Under the pieces are notes generated by a model. It made no database searches and was not told where the DNA came from. It was given only the letters and a program-made list of their open reading frames with translations. The position numbers were made by a program, and so were the translations under genes. This document shows positions 42,232 to 49,996 of a DNA stretch of 64,000 nt, one piece after another; position 1 is the stretch's first letter; the number at the start of each line of letters is the position of its first letter. This stretch comes from Streptomyces sp. NRRL S-87 (GTDB taxonomy: Bacteria; Actinomycetota; Actinomycetes; Streptomycetales; Streptomycetaceae): positions 11,496 through 75,495 of the forward strand of contig NZ_JOGB01000033.1 in assembly GCF_000719335.1 (NCBI RefSeq), given 5' to 3'.

Positions 42232-42717
42232 CTACTGGAGCCGGCTACTGGCGGGCGAGTCCGGTTCCTCGTCGTAGTCGTCCGGCAGCTTGACGTCGGT
42301 GACGGCGATGTTCACCTCGACGACCTCCAGGCCGGTCATGCGCTCGACCGCCGAGACGACGTTCTCACGGACGCTCCGGGCGACGGTCCGGATCGACACG
42401 CCGTAGTCGACGACGAGCTCCAGGTCGAGAGCCGTCTGGACCTCGCCGACCTCGGCCTTCACACCGCGGGAGACGGACTTCGCGGAGCCGCCGGGGACCC
42501 GGTCGCGGACGGCTCCGAACGTGCGGGACAGGCCGCTGCCCAGGGCGTGCACGCCGGGGACCTCGCGGGCGGCCAGGCCGGCGATCTTCTCGACCACGTC
42601 GTCGGCAACGGTGGTGCGGCCGCGGTCGGCGGGGTCGGGGAGGGGGCTGCGGGAGTGGGTGCCGCGGGCGGCGGACGGGCCGGGTGCGCCGAAGTCGCTG
42701 GAGCTGTCGTCGGTCAT
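42232..42717 (-). CDS. Asp23/Gls24 family envelope stress response protein (first copy)
   Basis: A 161-residue protein. After a Ser/Asp/Pro-rich N-terminus the Asp23 domain starts with GRTTVADDVVEKIAGLAAREVPGVHAL, the best-conserved part of the family, and continues with VKAEVGEVQTALDLELVVDYG and VRENVVSAVERMTGLEVVEVNI. It is the first gene of an operon of five membrane-stress genes: this, a small membrane protein, a second Asp23, a DUF6286-like protein and AmaP. Its promoter should lie in the 145 bases upstream. Confidence 0.87.
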   Translation of the reverse strand: MTDDSSSDFGAPGPSAARGTHSRSPLPDPADRGRTTVADDVVEKIAGLAAREVPGVHALGSGLSRTFGAVRDRVPGGSAKSVSRGVKAEVGEVQTALDLELVVDYGVSIRTVARSVRENVVSAVERMTGLEVVEVNIAVTDVKLPDDYDEEPDSPASSRLQ

Positions 42718-42862
42718 GCCGGGTCCCTTCGGGATGGTCGGGCTCCCCCCACCGTAAGCGGGGTCGGCAGGGACCGCCCGCCCTGCGGGGCTGTTCCCCT
42801 GCCCGCCCGGTCCCGAAACGGGGGAAGGGCCTCCGGACGCCTTCCGGGCGCGACCGTGACGC

Positions 42863-42902
42863 CGACGGGCCCCCGGTCGCCGTGGCGACCGGGGGCCCGT
42901 CG
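42863..42902. terminator. Terminator of the enoyl-CoA hydratase gene
   Basis: Perfect 19-bp arms (CGACGGGCCCCCGGTCGCC and its complement) with a two-base loop, 13 bases beyond the stop codon on the minus strand. Confidence 0.85.
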
Positions 42903-42914
42903 GGATGGTGCGGG

Positions 42915-43694
42915 TCAGTCGGAGAGGCCGGCGAGGTCGCGCAGCCGGCGGGCCTGGGCGGCCCGCTCGGCGGCGCGCTGGTCCTCGTACGAGCGGGCGA
43001 CGGCGCCCCGCAGCAGGGTCTTCGTCTCGATCACCGCGTCGCGCGGGGCGGCGAGCAGCGCGGCGGTGAGGTCCTTGACCGCGTCGGCGAGCTCGGCGCC
43101 GGGCACGACGAGGTTGGCCAGGCCGATCCGCTCGGCTTCCTCCGCCTGGACGAAGCGGCCGGTGGCGCAGATCTCCAGGGCGCGGGCGTAGCCGACGGCG
43201 GAGACCAGCGGGTGCGTGCCCGTGAGGTCCGGGACGAGGCCCAGGCTGGTCTCGCGCATGGCGAACTGCACGTCATCGGCGACGACGCGCAGATCGCAGG
43301 CGAGGGCCAGCTGGAAGCCCGCGCCGACGGCATGCCCCTGTACGGCGGCGATGGAGATGATGTCGTTGCGCCGCCACCAGGTGAACGCCTCCTGGTACTC
43401 GGCGATCGTCGCGTCGAGGCGCTCGTCCGAGCCCCGGGCCAGGTCGAGGAAGGACGGCTCTCCCTCGAAGCCCTCGGGCGTGAACCCCTGCCGGTCGAGC
43501 CCGGCCGAGAAGGACTTGCCCTCACCGTTCAGGACGACGACCCGCACCGTGCCCGGCAACGACCGCCCGGCCTCCGCCAACGCCCGCCAGAGCGCGGGGG
43601 ATTGAGCGTTTCGCTTGGCCGGATTGGTCAGTGTCACCGTGGCGACCGTGTCTTCGACGGTGAGTCGTACGCCGTCCTTTTCGAGCAGAGCCAT
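42915..43694 (-). CDS. Enoyl-CoA hydratase/isomerase family protein
   Basis: A 259-residue crotonase-fold enzyme. The oxyanion-hole segments are FSAGLDRQGF near residue 63 and VQGHAVGAGFQLALACDLRV near residue 115. The catalytic Glu positions of true hydratase fall at RETSLGLVPDLTGTHPL, where the second acid is replaced by Asp or shifted, so it may be an isomerase or another crotonase. The second of two adjacent ATG codons is chosen because GGAGG lies five bases before it; the first, at 43697, is too close. It is a single-gene transcript with its own terminator. Confidence 0.83.
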   Translation of the reverse strand: MALLEKDGVRLTVEDTVATVTLTNPAKRNAQSPALWRALAEAGRSLPGTVRVVVLNGEGKSFSAGLDRQGFTPEGFEGEPSFLDLARGSDERLDATIAEYQEAFTWWRRNDIISIAAVQGHAVGAGFQLALACDLRVVADDVQFAMRETSLGLVPDLTGTHPLVSAVGYARALEICATGRFVQAEEAERIGLANLVVPGAELADAVKDLTAALLAAPRDAVIETKTLLRGAVARSYEDQRAAERAAQARRLRDLAGLSD

Positions 43695-43828
43695 CATCGC
43701 CTCCGGAGGCAGTCAGCATGCAGCTAAGTGACTGCACAGTAACCACCCAGTCGACCTCACGGCCGACCGGGGGTCACCGAAGGATCCGACGGCAGGTGGG
43801 ACGATCCGCGGCAGCGCGCGGCCTTGGG

Positions 43829-44050
43829 TCAGGTCGTGGCCACCTTCTTGCCGCGCGTCGCGCCACCGCGACCTCGCAGCGTGACTCCGGACTCGCTGAG
43901 CATCCGGTGCACGAACCCGTAGGAGCGACCGGTTTCCTCGGCCAGCGCCCGGATGCTCGCACCGGAGTCGTACTTCTTCTTCAGGTCTGCCGCGAGCTTG
44001 TCGCGCGCGGCGCCGGTCACCCGGCTGCCCTTCTTCAGAGTCTCGGCCAC
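43829..44050 (-). CDS. Small helix-turn-helix DNA-binding protein (73 aa)
   Basis: A 73-residue basic protein with a Lys-rich start (ETLKKGSRVTG), a predicted helix AARDKLAADLKKKYDSG, the helix-turn-helix SIRALAEETGRSYGFVHRML, and a basic Gly/Arg/Lys tail. The HTH resembles the DNA-binding part of resolvases and MarR-like proteins, without an effector domain. Its size and charge suggest an abundant nucleoid or global regulator. The GTG start has GAGGAGG five bases upstream. It has a long, low-GC 5' region, consistent with strong or regulated transcription. Confidence 0.8.
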   Translation of the reverse strand: MAETLKKGSRVTGAARDKLAADLKKKYDSGASIRALAEETGRSYGFVHRMLSESGVTLRGRGGATRGKKVATT

Positions 44051-44375
44051 CCGTGCCTCCTCATGGGAAGTGCGCTCTGGACTTCTCATGATCACCCCTC
44101 CCCGCCTTCCTGGCCACCCATTCGACAAGGTCCGTCGGGGGGCTTTTTCCCGGAGTGCTGCGGCCGTCACGAGCGGAATTACATAGTCCGGATCTTTGCG
44201 GGCCCTGACCAGGAGATTCTTTTCTCCGGCGGAAAAGGAAGTGAGACGGCCAGCACGCAGAGGTACCAGTCCGTCTCACTCAGATGATGGATCACGCATG
44301 GGCCGAATGATCCAGAAGCCTCCGGATCATTCGCCCCGAACGGGCCGGGCGGCCCGGGCGGGCCGCCGGGGCGGC
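44051..44375. other. 325-base structured non-coding stretch with three hairpins
   Basis: This gap lies upstream of the HTH gene and downstream of the ABC-F gene and is less GC-rich than its surroundings. It holds three inverted repeats in a row: CTTTTC/GAAAAG around 44220-44236, AGTGAGACGG at 44240-44249 with CCGTCTCACT at 44271-44280, and CGAATGATCC at 44304-44313 with GGATCATTCG at 44323-44332. The last is a plausible ABC-F terminator. No reading frame with a ribosome binding site was found. Confidence 0.55.
44300..44336 (-). terminator. Terminator of the ABC-F gene
   Basis: A 10-bp perfect stem, CGAATGATCC with GGATCATTCG, flanked by further GGGC/CCCC pairing, with a nine-base loop, 44 bases beyond the stop codon. 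Confidence 0.65.
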
Positions 44376-45974
44376 TCAGGCGAGCGCGACCAGGTCCTTG
44401 TAGTCAGGGCCCCACAGGTCCTCGATGCCGTCCGGGAGCAGGATGATCCGCTCCGGTTCCAGCGCGTCGACCGCGCCCTCGTCGTGCGTGACGAGGATGA
44501 CCGCGCCCTTGTACGTGCGCAGGGCGCCCAGGATCTCCTCGCGGCTGGCCGGGTCGAGGTTGTTCGTCGGCTCGTCGAGCAGCAGCACGTTCGCCGAGGA
44601 GACCACCAGCGTGGCCAGGGCCAGCCGGGTCTTCTCGCCACCGGAGAGCACCCCGGCCGGCTTGTCGACGTCGTCCCCGGAGAACAGGAACGAGCCGAGC
44701 ACCTTGCGGACCTCGACCAGGTCGAGGTCGGGGGCGGCGGAGCGCATGTTCTCCAGGACGCTGCGGTCCGGGTCGAGGGTCTCGTGCTCCTGGGCGTAGT
44801 AGCCGAGCTTGAGGCCGTGGCCCGGGGTGACCCCGCCGGTGTCGGGCTGCTCGACACCCGCGAGCAGGCGCAGCAGGGTGGTCTTGCCGGCGCCGTTGAG
44901 GCCGAGGATGACCACGCGGGAGCCCTTGTCGATGGCCAGGTCGACGTCCGTGAAGATCTCCAGCGAGCCGTACGACTTCGACAGGCCCTCCGCGGTGAGC
45001 GGGGTCTTGCCGCAGGCCGCGGGCTCGGGGAAGCGCAGCTTGGCGACCTTGTCGGAGACGCGCACGGCGTCCAGGCCGGCCAGCAGGCGGTCGGCGCGCT
45101 TGGCCATGTTCTGGGCGGCCACGGTCTTGGTGGCCTTGGCGCGCATCTTGTCGGCCTGGGCGTTGAGGGCGGCGGCCTTCTTCTCGGCGTTCTGGCGCTC
45201 GCGCTTGCGGCGCTTCTCGTCGGCCTCGCGCTGCTGCTGGTAGAGCTTCCAGCCCATGTTGTAGACGTCGATCACCGAGCGGTTGGCGTCGAGGTAGAAG
45301 ACCTTGTTGACGACCGTCTCGACCAGGTCGACGTCGTGGGAGATCACGATGAAGCCGCCGCGGTACGTCTTGAGGTAGTCGCGCAGCCAGATGATCGAGT
45401 CGGCGTCGAGGTGGTTGGTCGGCTCGTCGAGGAGCAGGGTGTCGGCGTCCGAGAAGAGGATCCGGGCCAGCTCGACGCGGCGCCGCTGACCGCCGGAGAG
45501 GGTGTGCAGGGGCTGGCCGAGCACGCGGTCGGGCAGGCCGAGGGCGGCCGAGATGGTGGCGGCCTCGGACTCGGCCGCGTAGCCGCCCTTGGTGAGGAAC
45601 TCGGTCTCCTGGCGCTCGTACTGGCGCAGGGCCTTCTCGCGGGTGGCACCGGCGCCGTTGGCGATGCGGTCCTCGTTGGCGCGCATCTTCTTGATGAGGA
45701 CGTCCAGGCCGCGGGCGGACAGGATCCGGTCGCGGGCGAGGACGTCGAGGTCGCCGGTGCGCGGGTCCTGCGGCAGGTAGCCGACCTCGCCCGAGCGGGC
45801 GATGCTGCCGCCGGCGGGCTGACCCTCGCCGGCCAGGCACTTGGTGAGGGTGGTCTTGCCCGCTCCGTTGCGGCCGACGAGGCCGATGCGGTCGCCCTTG
45901 GCGACGCGGAACGAGGCGTTCTCGATGAGGATGCGGGCGCCGGCGCGCAGCTCGATGCCGGTGGCGGTGATCAC
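44376..45974 (-). CDS. ABC-F family ATPase (ribosome-associated translation factor)
   Basis: A 532-residue protein with two ABC domains and no membrane segment. Domain 1: Walker A GRNGAGKTT near residue 37, signature LSGGQRRRVELA, Walker B LLLDEPTNHLDADS. A Lys/Arg-rich linker (READEKRRKRERQNAEKKAAA) then forms the inter-domain arm that enters the ribosome in ABC-F proteins. Domain 2: GLNGAGKTT, LSGGEKTRLALA, LLLDEPTNNLDPAS. It may be a housekeeping translation factor of the EttA/Uup type; antibiotic-resistance members share this layout. The GTG start has GGAG about seven bases upstream. Confidence 0.9.
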   Translation of the reverse strand: MITATGIELRAGARILIENASFRVAKGDRIGLVGRNGAGKTTLTKCLAGEGQPAGGSIARSGEVGYLPQDPRTGDLDVLARDRILSARGLDVLIKKMRANEDRIANGAGATREKALRQYERQETEFLTKGGYAAESEAATISAALGLPDRVLGQPLHTLSGGQRRRVELARILFSDADTLLLDEPTNHLDADSIIWLRDYLKTYRGGFIVISHDVDLVETVVNKVFYLDANRSVIDVYNMGWKLYQQQREADEKRRKRERQNAEKKAAALNAQADKMRAKATKTVAAQNMAKRADRLLAGLDAVRVSDKVAKLRFPEPAACGKTPLTAEGLSKSYGSLEIFTDVDLAIDKGSRVVILGLNGAGKTTLLRLLAGVEQPDTGGVTPGHGLKLGYYAQEHETLDPDRSVLENMRSAAPDLDLVEVRKVLGSFLFSGDDVDKPAGVLSGGEKTRLALATLVVSSANVLLLDEPTNNLDPASREEILGALRTYKGAVILVTHDEGAVDALEPERIILLPDGIEDLWGPDYKDLVALA

Positions 45975-46142
45975 GGAAATGCTCCAGGGCGGTTCGGACG
46001 GCGGAAGGGGGGCGGTGATGCGTGCTTCGCGTGCTTCGACGCCGCTAATCCGCGAGGAGATTTGCCATGGGTGTAAGTCTAACGGGGGTACGCAACCAGA
46101 TTTCGGCGCTGTGAGTGGGTTCACTGCGTTCCGCCCCTGCGG

Positions 46143-46838
46143 TCACGGCCGCGCGGCGCTCCCCGCGGCGGGCCGGCGGTCGCCCGGGCGCTCGTTGGCC
46201 AGGGGGCGGCGGGTGGGGCTGACCCGGCCGAGGGCGTCGATCGCCACGATGCCCTCCTGCCAGGGCAGGTCGGCGTCGGTGCAGGGCCGGGGTACCAGCA
46301 GCACGCCGCCGACGCGGAGCGGCCCGTCGGGCCGGAAGGCGCAGTCGGCGGGGGCGGGGAACGTCCAGCGCAGGTCGCCGTCGGCGGTGCGGTACGCCGA
46401 GATGCGGGCGGGGGTCACCACGGCGAGCATGCGCGTCCCCGGGTCGAGGGCCCACGGGGCGCCGGCGGCCGCGTCGGGCATGGCCCGGTGCCAGCGCACG
46501 GCGCCGGTCCGGCGGTCGGTGTCGGTGATCAGCCCGTCGTCCCAGAGGGCGACCGCGTGGCCGGGCACGGCCAGCAGGTCGGCGGGCCTGCGGCCGGCGC
46601 GGCGGTAGGTCCACAGCGGCGCGCCGGTGGCGGCGACGCGGGCGACGACGGCCGCGCCGTCGGTCCGTACCGCGGGCTCGGCGACGGGCCGGACCGGGCC
46701 GGGGTGGACGGTGAGCCGGTCCCCGTACGGGGTTCCGCCGACGCCGTGGACGGTGCCGGCGAGCGGGGCGGCGGCGGCCGCGGCGAGCAGCGCCGGGACG
46801 GCTGCGCGGGCGGCCCGGCGGACGGCGTTGCGGTGCAC
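46143..46838 (-). CDS. Secreted or membrane-anchored PQQ-like beta-propeller protein
   Basis: A 231-residue protein with a basic N-terminus and hydrophobic stretch (AAVPALLAAAAAAPLAG) that serves as signal peptide or anchor. The rest contains PQQ-like repeats: GAPLWTYRR, GAVRWHRAMP and GDLRWTFPAP, each ending a blade strand. Only about three to four blades fit, fewer than a full propeller, so the protein may be a shortened version. Function is unknown; BamB-like scaffolding or ligand sensing are possibilities. The GTG start lacks a clear ribosome binding site. Confidence 0.6.
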   Translation of the reverse strand: MHRNAVRRAARAAVPALLAAAAAAPLAGTVHGVGGTPYGDRLTVHPGPVRPVAEPAVRTDGAAVVARVAATGAPLWTYRRAGRRPADLLAVPGHAVALWDDGLITDTDRRTGAVRWHRAMPDAAAGAPWALDPGTRMLAVVTPARISAYRTADGDLRWTFPAPADCAFRPDGPLRVGGVLLVPRPCTDADLPWQEGIVAIDALGRVSPTRRPLANERPGDRRPAAGSAARP

Positions 46839-46893
46839 GGGCGCCGAGCCTAGTGGGGCGGTCCGGGGCGCGCCGGGGGGCGGCGGGCCCGGG

Positions 46894-46969
46894 TCGCCCG
46901 TTCGGCCCCGGCCGCCGCGGCTCGCCCGTTCGGCCCCGGCCGCCGCGGCTCGCCCGTTCGGCCCTCGCC
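46894..46969. repeat. 28-bp tandem repeat, 2.7 copies
   Basis: The unit TCGCCCGTTCGGCCCCGGCC plus GCCGCGGC occurs twice exactly, and a third partial copy (20 bases) follows. It lies in the divergent gap between the propeller-like gene and the zinc peptidase gene. Confidence 0.85.
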
Positions 46970-47035
46970 CAGCGCCGGGCCGGCGCCGCCGTAACAGGAT
47001 GAGGGGGTCGGTAGCCGGAGCGAGGCGGTGCGGCC

Positions 47036-47926
47036 ATGCAGTTCGACGACGATGCCGACCTGGACACGTCCGAGGTCCAGGACGTGCGCGGCAGCCGCAT
47101 CCCGGGCGGCCGCGCCACGATCGGCGGCGGCCTCGTGGGCCTGGTCGCGCTCCTGCTCGCGCTGTTCTTCGGGGTGGGTCCGGAGCAGTTGGGGATCTCC
47201 TCGGGGGACACCGAGCCGCAGACGACCGCGTCGTCGGTCTCGCAGGTGCAGCAGGCGTGCCGGACCGGCCGGGACGCGAACGCGCGCGAGGACTGCCGGC
47301 TGGTGGCGGTCGTCAACAGCACGCAGGACTTCTGGCGGCAGGAGTTCGCCCGCAGGGGTGGTGCGTACACGCCCGCCTCGACGGTGTTCTTCTCCCAGCG
47401 GGTGCCCACGGCGTGCGGGACGGCGACCTCGGCGGTGGGGCCGTTCTACTGCCCGGGCGATCGGAAGGTGTACCTGGACCTGGGGTTCTTCGAGGAGCTG
47501 CGGACCACGTTCGGCGCCTCGGGCGGGCCGTTCGCGCAGGCGTACGTGGTGGCGCACGAGTACGGGCACCACGTGCAGAACCTGATGGGGACGCTGGCCC
47601 GCGCCCAGGACGGCGGGACCGGCGCGAACAGCACCGCGGTGAAGGTGGAGCTGCAGGCCGACTGCTACGCGGGGGTGTGGGCGCACCACGCGACGCGCAC
47701 CCCGGACGAGTCCACGGGACGGCCGCTGATCACGAAGCTGACGGACGAGGACATCCAGGAGGGGCTGGACGCGGCGGCGGCGGTGGGCGACGACCGGATC
47801 CAGGAGCGGTTCCAGGGGCGGGTGTCGCCGGAGTCGTGGACGCACGGGTCGGCCGAGCAGCGCCGGCGGTGGTTCTACCAGGGCTACCGCACGGGCGACA
47901 TGGCGCAGTGCAACACCTTCCGCTGA
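47036..47926 (+). CDS. Neutral zinc metallopeptidase (YpfJ family)
   Basis: A 296-residue membrane-anchored predicted peptidase. The start [20 protein letters not shown] is typical of the family, followed by one helix ([17 protein letters not shown]). The extracytoplasmic domain has the zinc motif HEYGHHVQ near residue 174 and further [15 protein letters not shown]. The family is annotated as a peptidase on the basis of the HExxH motif; activity is rarely tested. The ATG is preceded by GAGGCGGTGCGGCC. Confidence 0.85.
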   Translation: MQFDDDADLDTSEVQDVRGSRIPGGRATIGGGLVGLVALLLALFFGVGPEQLGISSGDTEPQTTASSVSQVQQACRTGRDANAREDCRLVAVVNSTQDFWRQEFARRGGAYTPASTVFFSQRVPTACGTATSAVGPFYCPGDRKVYLDLGFFEELRTTFGASGGPFAQAYVVAHEYGHHVQNLMGTLARAQDGGTGANSTAVKVELQADCYAGVWAHHATRTPDESTGRPLITKLTDEDIQEGLDAAAAVGDDRIQERFQGRVSPESWTHGSAEQRRRWFYQGYRTGDMAQCNTFR

Positions 47927-48009
47927 GCGGTCCGGTCGCCTCCCGGGGACTGTCACACCCTCCTGCCAGACTGTGCCGTGGGTCACTCTCACGAGAGGAA
48001 GTGGTCGAC

Positions 48010-48405
48010 ATGGCAGGCAGTCCGACCGTCTGTCCGACGCTGTTGTACACCGACGCGAAGGCGGCCCTCCGGCTGCTGACGGAAGCCTTCGGCTTCACCC
48101 GGGTCGCGGTGTACGAGTCCGACGACGGCACCGTGATGCACGCGGAGCTGGCGTACGGGACCGGCGTCGTGATGCTGGGCAGCAAGGGGCGGGGCGGGGT
48201 CTTCGACACGGCGATGGGGGACGCGGGTCCCGCGGGCGTGTACGTGGTGGTGGAGGACGTCGACGCGCACCACAAGCGGGCCGTGGAGCACGGGGTCGAG
48301 ATCCTGATGGAGCCCACCGACCAGGACTACGGCTCGCGGGACTACACGGCCCGCGACGGCGAGGGCAACATCTGGAGCTTCGGCACGTACGCCCCGGCGG
48401 TCTGA
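48010..48405 (+). CDS. VOC (glyoxalase/bleomycin resistance) family protein
   Basis: A 131-residue protein with two beta-alpha-beta-beta-beta modules: LLYTDAKAALRLLTEAFGFTRV...HAELAYG, then GVYVVVEDVDAHHKRAVEHGVEI and the closing YTARDGEGNIWSFGTY. Possible metal ligands are His in the first module and Glu near the end (DGEGN). It could be a glyoxalase-like enzyme or a drug-binding protein; the pattern resembles PhnB-like members. The ATG at 48010 has GAGAGGAA upstream; the in-frame GTG at 48001 is too close to it. Confidence 0.82.
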   Translation: MAGSPTVCPTLLYTDAKAALRLLTEAFGFTRVAVYESDDGTVMHAELAYGTGVVMLGSKGRGGVFDTAMGDAGPAGVYVVVEDVDAHHKRAVEHGVEILMEPTDQDYGSRDYTARDGEGNIWSFGTYAPAV

Positions 48406-48410
48406 CCCGG

Positions 48411-48436
48411 GCGGGGGTCGGGGCGGCGACCCCCGC
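48411..48436. terminator. Bidirectional terminator between the VOC gene and the following hypothetical gene
   Basis: A 10-bp perfect stem, GCGGGGGTCG with CGACCCCCGC, and a six-base loop; outer CTGAC/GTCAG pairing extends it to about 48402-48445. Confidence 0.75.
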
Positions 48437-48442
48437 ACCCCG

Positions 48443-49852
48443 TCAGGCGCCGCCGGTGTGGACCTGGAAGGCGGCCCGGCGCACGGCCTTGGCCAGGGCC
48501 GGGTCGGGGTGCGCGGCGGCCAGGGCGACGAGTACCTGCACGGTGCGCGGGTGCCCGACCGCGCGCACCTCGTCGAGCAGGTGGGGCACGGTGGTACGGA
48601 CCGCCGAGTCGAGGTGGCGCACGAGGAGTTCGTTCTCGCCGTGGTCGGCGACGGCCGCGGCCGTGTCCACCCACAGCCAGGTCGACTCCTCGCGGGTGAG
48701 CACCTCCTGGACGTCCTCGGGGTCGGCACCGTCGTGCTCGGCGAGCCAGAGCAGCGCGTACGGGCGCAGGGTGGGGTCGGCGGCCGCGGCGCGGACGTCC
48801 GGTTCGGCAGGGGCGCCGACCACGCGCAGCGCCTCGAAGGCGAGGCCGCGCAGCAGGGCGTCCTCGCCGCGGGCGGCCTGGAGCAGCTCGGCGATGGCGC
48901 TGCCGACGGGCCGGGCGGCGAGCCAGGCGCGGTACTCGGCGCGCGCCGCGCCGGGGGTGAGGCGGGCGCAGCCGAGGAGCATGTTGGCGGCGGGCTGCTC
49001 GATGTTCCCGCCGGCGGGGCTCTGGGCGGCGACGCAGATCTGCTCCAGCTTGACCCACACCGCCCAGCTGCCGAGCGGGGTGAGGGTGGCGCGCTTGGGG
49101 CCGAGGGTGAGGGCGTCGACCGCGGCCAGGGCGCCGAGCGCCCAGCGCAGCAGCCGGGCGAGGGCGGCCGGGTCGGGGGCGCCCGCGGTGTCGGCCGCGT
49201 CCTCGGGGCTCTCGTACGGGACCTCGCAGCGCTCGTCGCGCAGCTCGGCCACGCGCTGGCCGAGGAGGTCGAGCAGGGCGGGCACCGTCACCGGCCCGGC
49301 GGAGAGCTGGAGCAGCGACAGCAGTTGCGGCATGGCCTCGACGACCTCGGCCACGACCTCGGGGGCGAGGTCGGCGGGCGCGGGGTGGATGAGGGACCAG
49401 GCGTCGAAGAGGGCGACCCAGCCGCGCAGCACGGCGGAGTCGTCGCTGTCCCAGGCGCGCAGCCGCCAGCCGGGACGGGCACTGGTGCCGTGCATCTCGA
49501 CGAGACCGGCGAGCCGGGCGCGGTCCCAGGCGGCACGGATCTGGCCCGGGGTCAGGCGCAGGTCCGCGGCGGCCCGTTCGGCGGTGGCGGCGGGCAGGGT
49601 GCCGGGGCGGCCGTCGTCGGACGCGTCGCCGGGGTGCGCGGCGGCCCAGCGGGTGAGCCGCACCTCGTCGGCGAGTGACGCTCTGGCCCGGTTGGCGAGT
49701 TCGGCGGGGGCCGGGGTGCCGACGGGCGGGCGGGGTGCCGGTCGGGTCCGCCGGTTCGTCACCGCCTCGCGGGCGGCGGCCACGGACGGCGGGGAGACGA
49801 GTCGGAGTCGGGAGTCGCGCGCCAGCTGCTCATCAGGCTTTCGGGACGTCAC
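48443..49852 (-). CDS. Hypothetical protein with HEAT-like helical repeats
   Basis: A 469-residue soluble protein not matched to a named enzyme family. The N-terminal 60 residues are Arg/Pro-rich. Residues about 60-130 look like a winged-helix-like module (LTPGQIRAAWDRARLAGLVEM). The remainder is helical, and the last 150 residues contain alternating helices (DALLRGLAFEALRVVGAP, LRPYALLWLAEHDG, VRHLDSAVRTTVPHLLDEV, PDPALAKAVRRAAFQ) of HEAT type. This suggests a protein-interaction role. The GTG start has no strong ribosome binding site. Confidence 0.6.
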   Translation of the reverse strand: MTSRKPDEQLARDSRLRLVSPPSVAAAREAVTNRRTRPAPRPPVGTPAPAELANRARASLADEVRLTRWAAAHPGDASDDGRPGTLPAATAERAAADLRLTPGQIRAAWDRARLAGLVEMHGTSARPGWRLRAWDSDDSAVLRGWVALFDAWSLIHPAPADLAPEVVAEVVEAMPQLLSLLQLSAGPVTVPALLDLLGQRVAELRDERCEVPYESPEDAADTAGAPDPAALARLLRWALGALAAVDALTLGPKRATLTPLGSWAVWVKLEQICVAAQSPAGGNIEQPAANMLLGCARLTPGAARAEYRAWLAARPVGSAIAELLQAARGEDALLRGLAFEALRVVGAPAEPDVRAAAADPTLRPYALLWLAEHDGADPEDVQEVLTREESTWLWVDTAAAVADHGENELLVRHLDSAVRTTVPHLLDEVRAVGHPRTVQVLVALAAAHPDPALAKAVRRAAFQVHTGGA

Positions 49853-49996
49853 GGAGAGCAGTCTCGCCCTTCATCGGCCGAAAGCCCAAACGGAACCGGC
49901 CGTTGCCATGGGCGTGTTCACGTCATCGTGACAAGTGCGGGGCAGGTGGGGCCTGGTGAGAGCCGCGTCACAGGGGGGAGTCCGCCGGGGGCGTGG

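Noticed and set aside
43829..44050. Identification of the small HTH protein as BldB or a WhiB protein
   Set aside because: It lacks the four Cys of WhiB, and its sequence does not match the BldB pattern as I know it.
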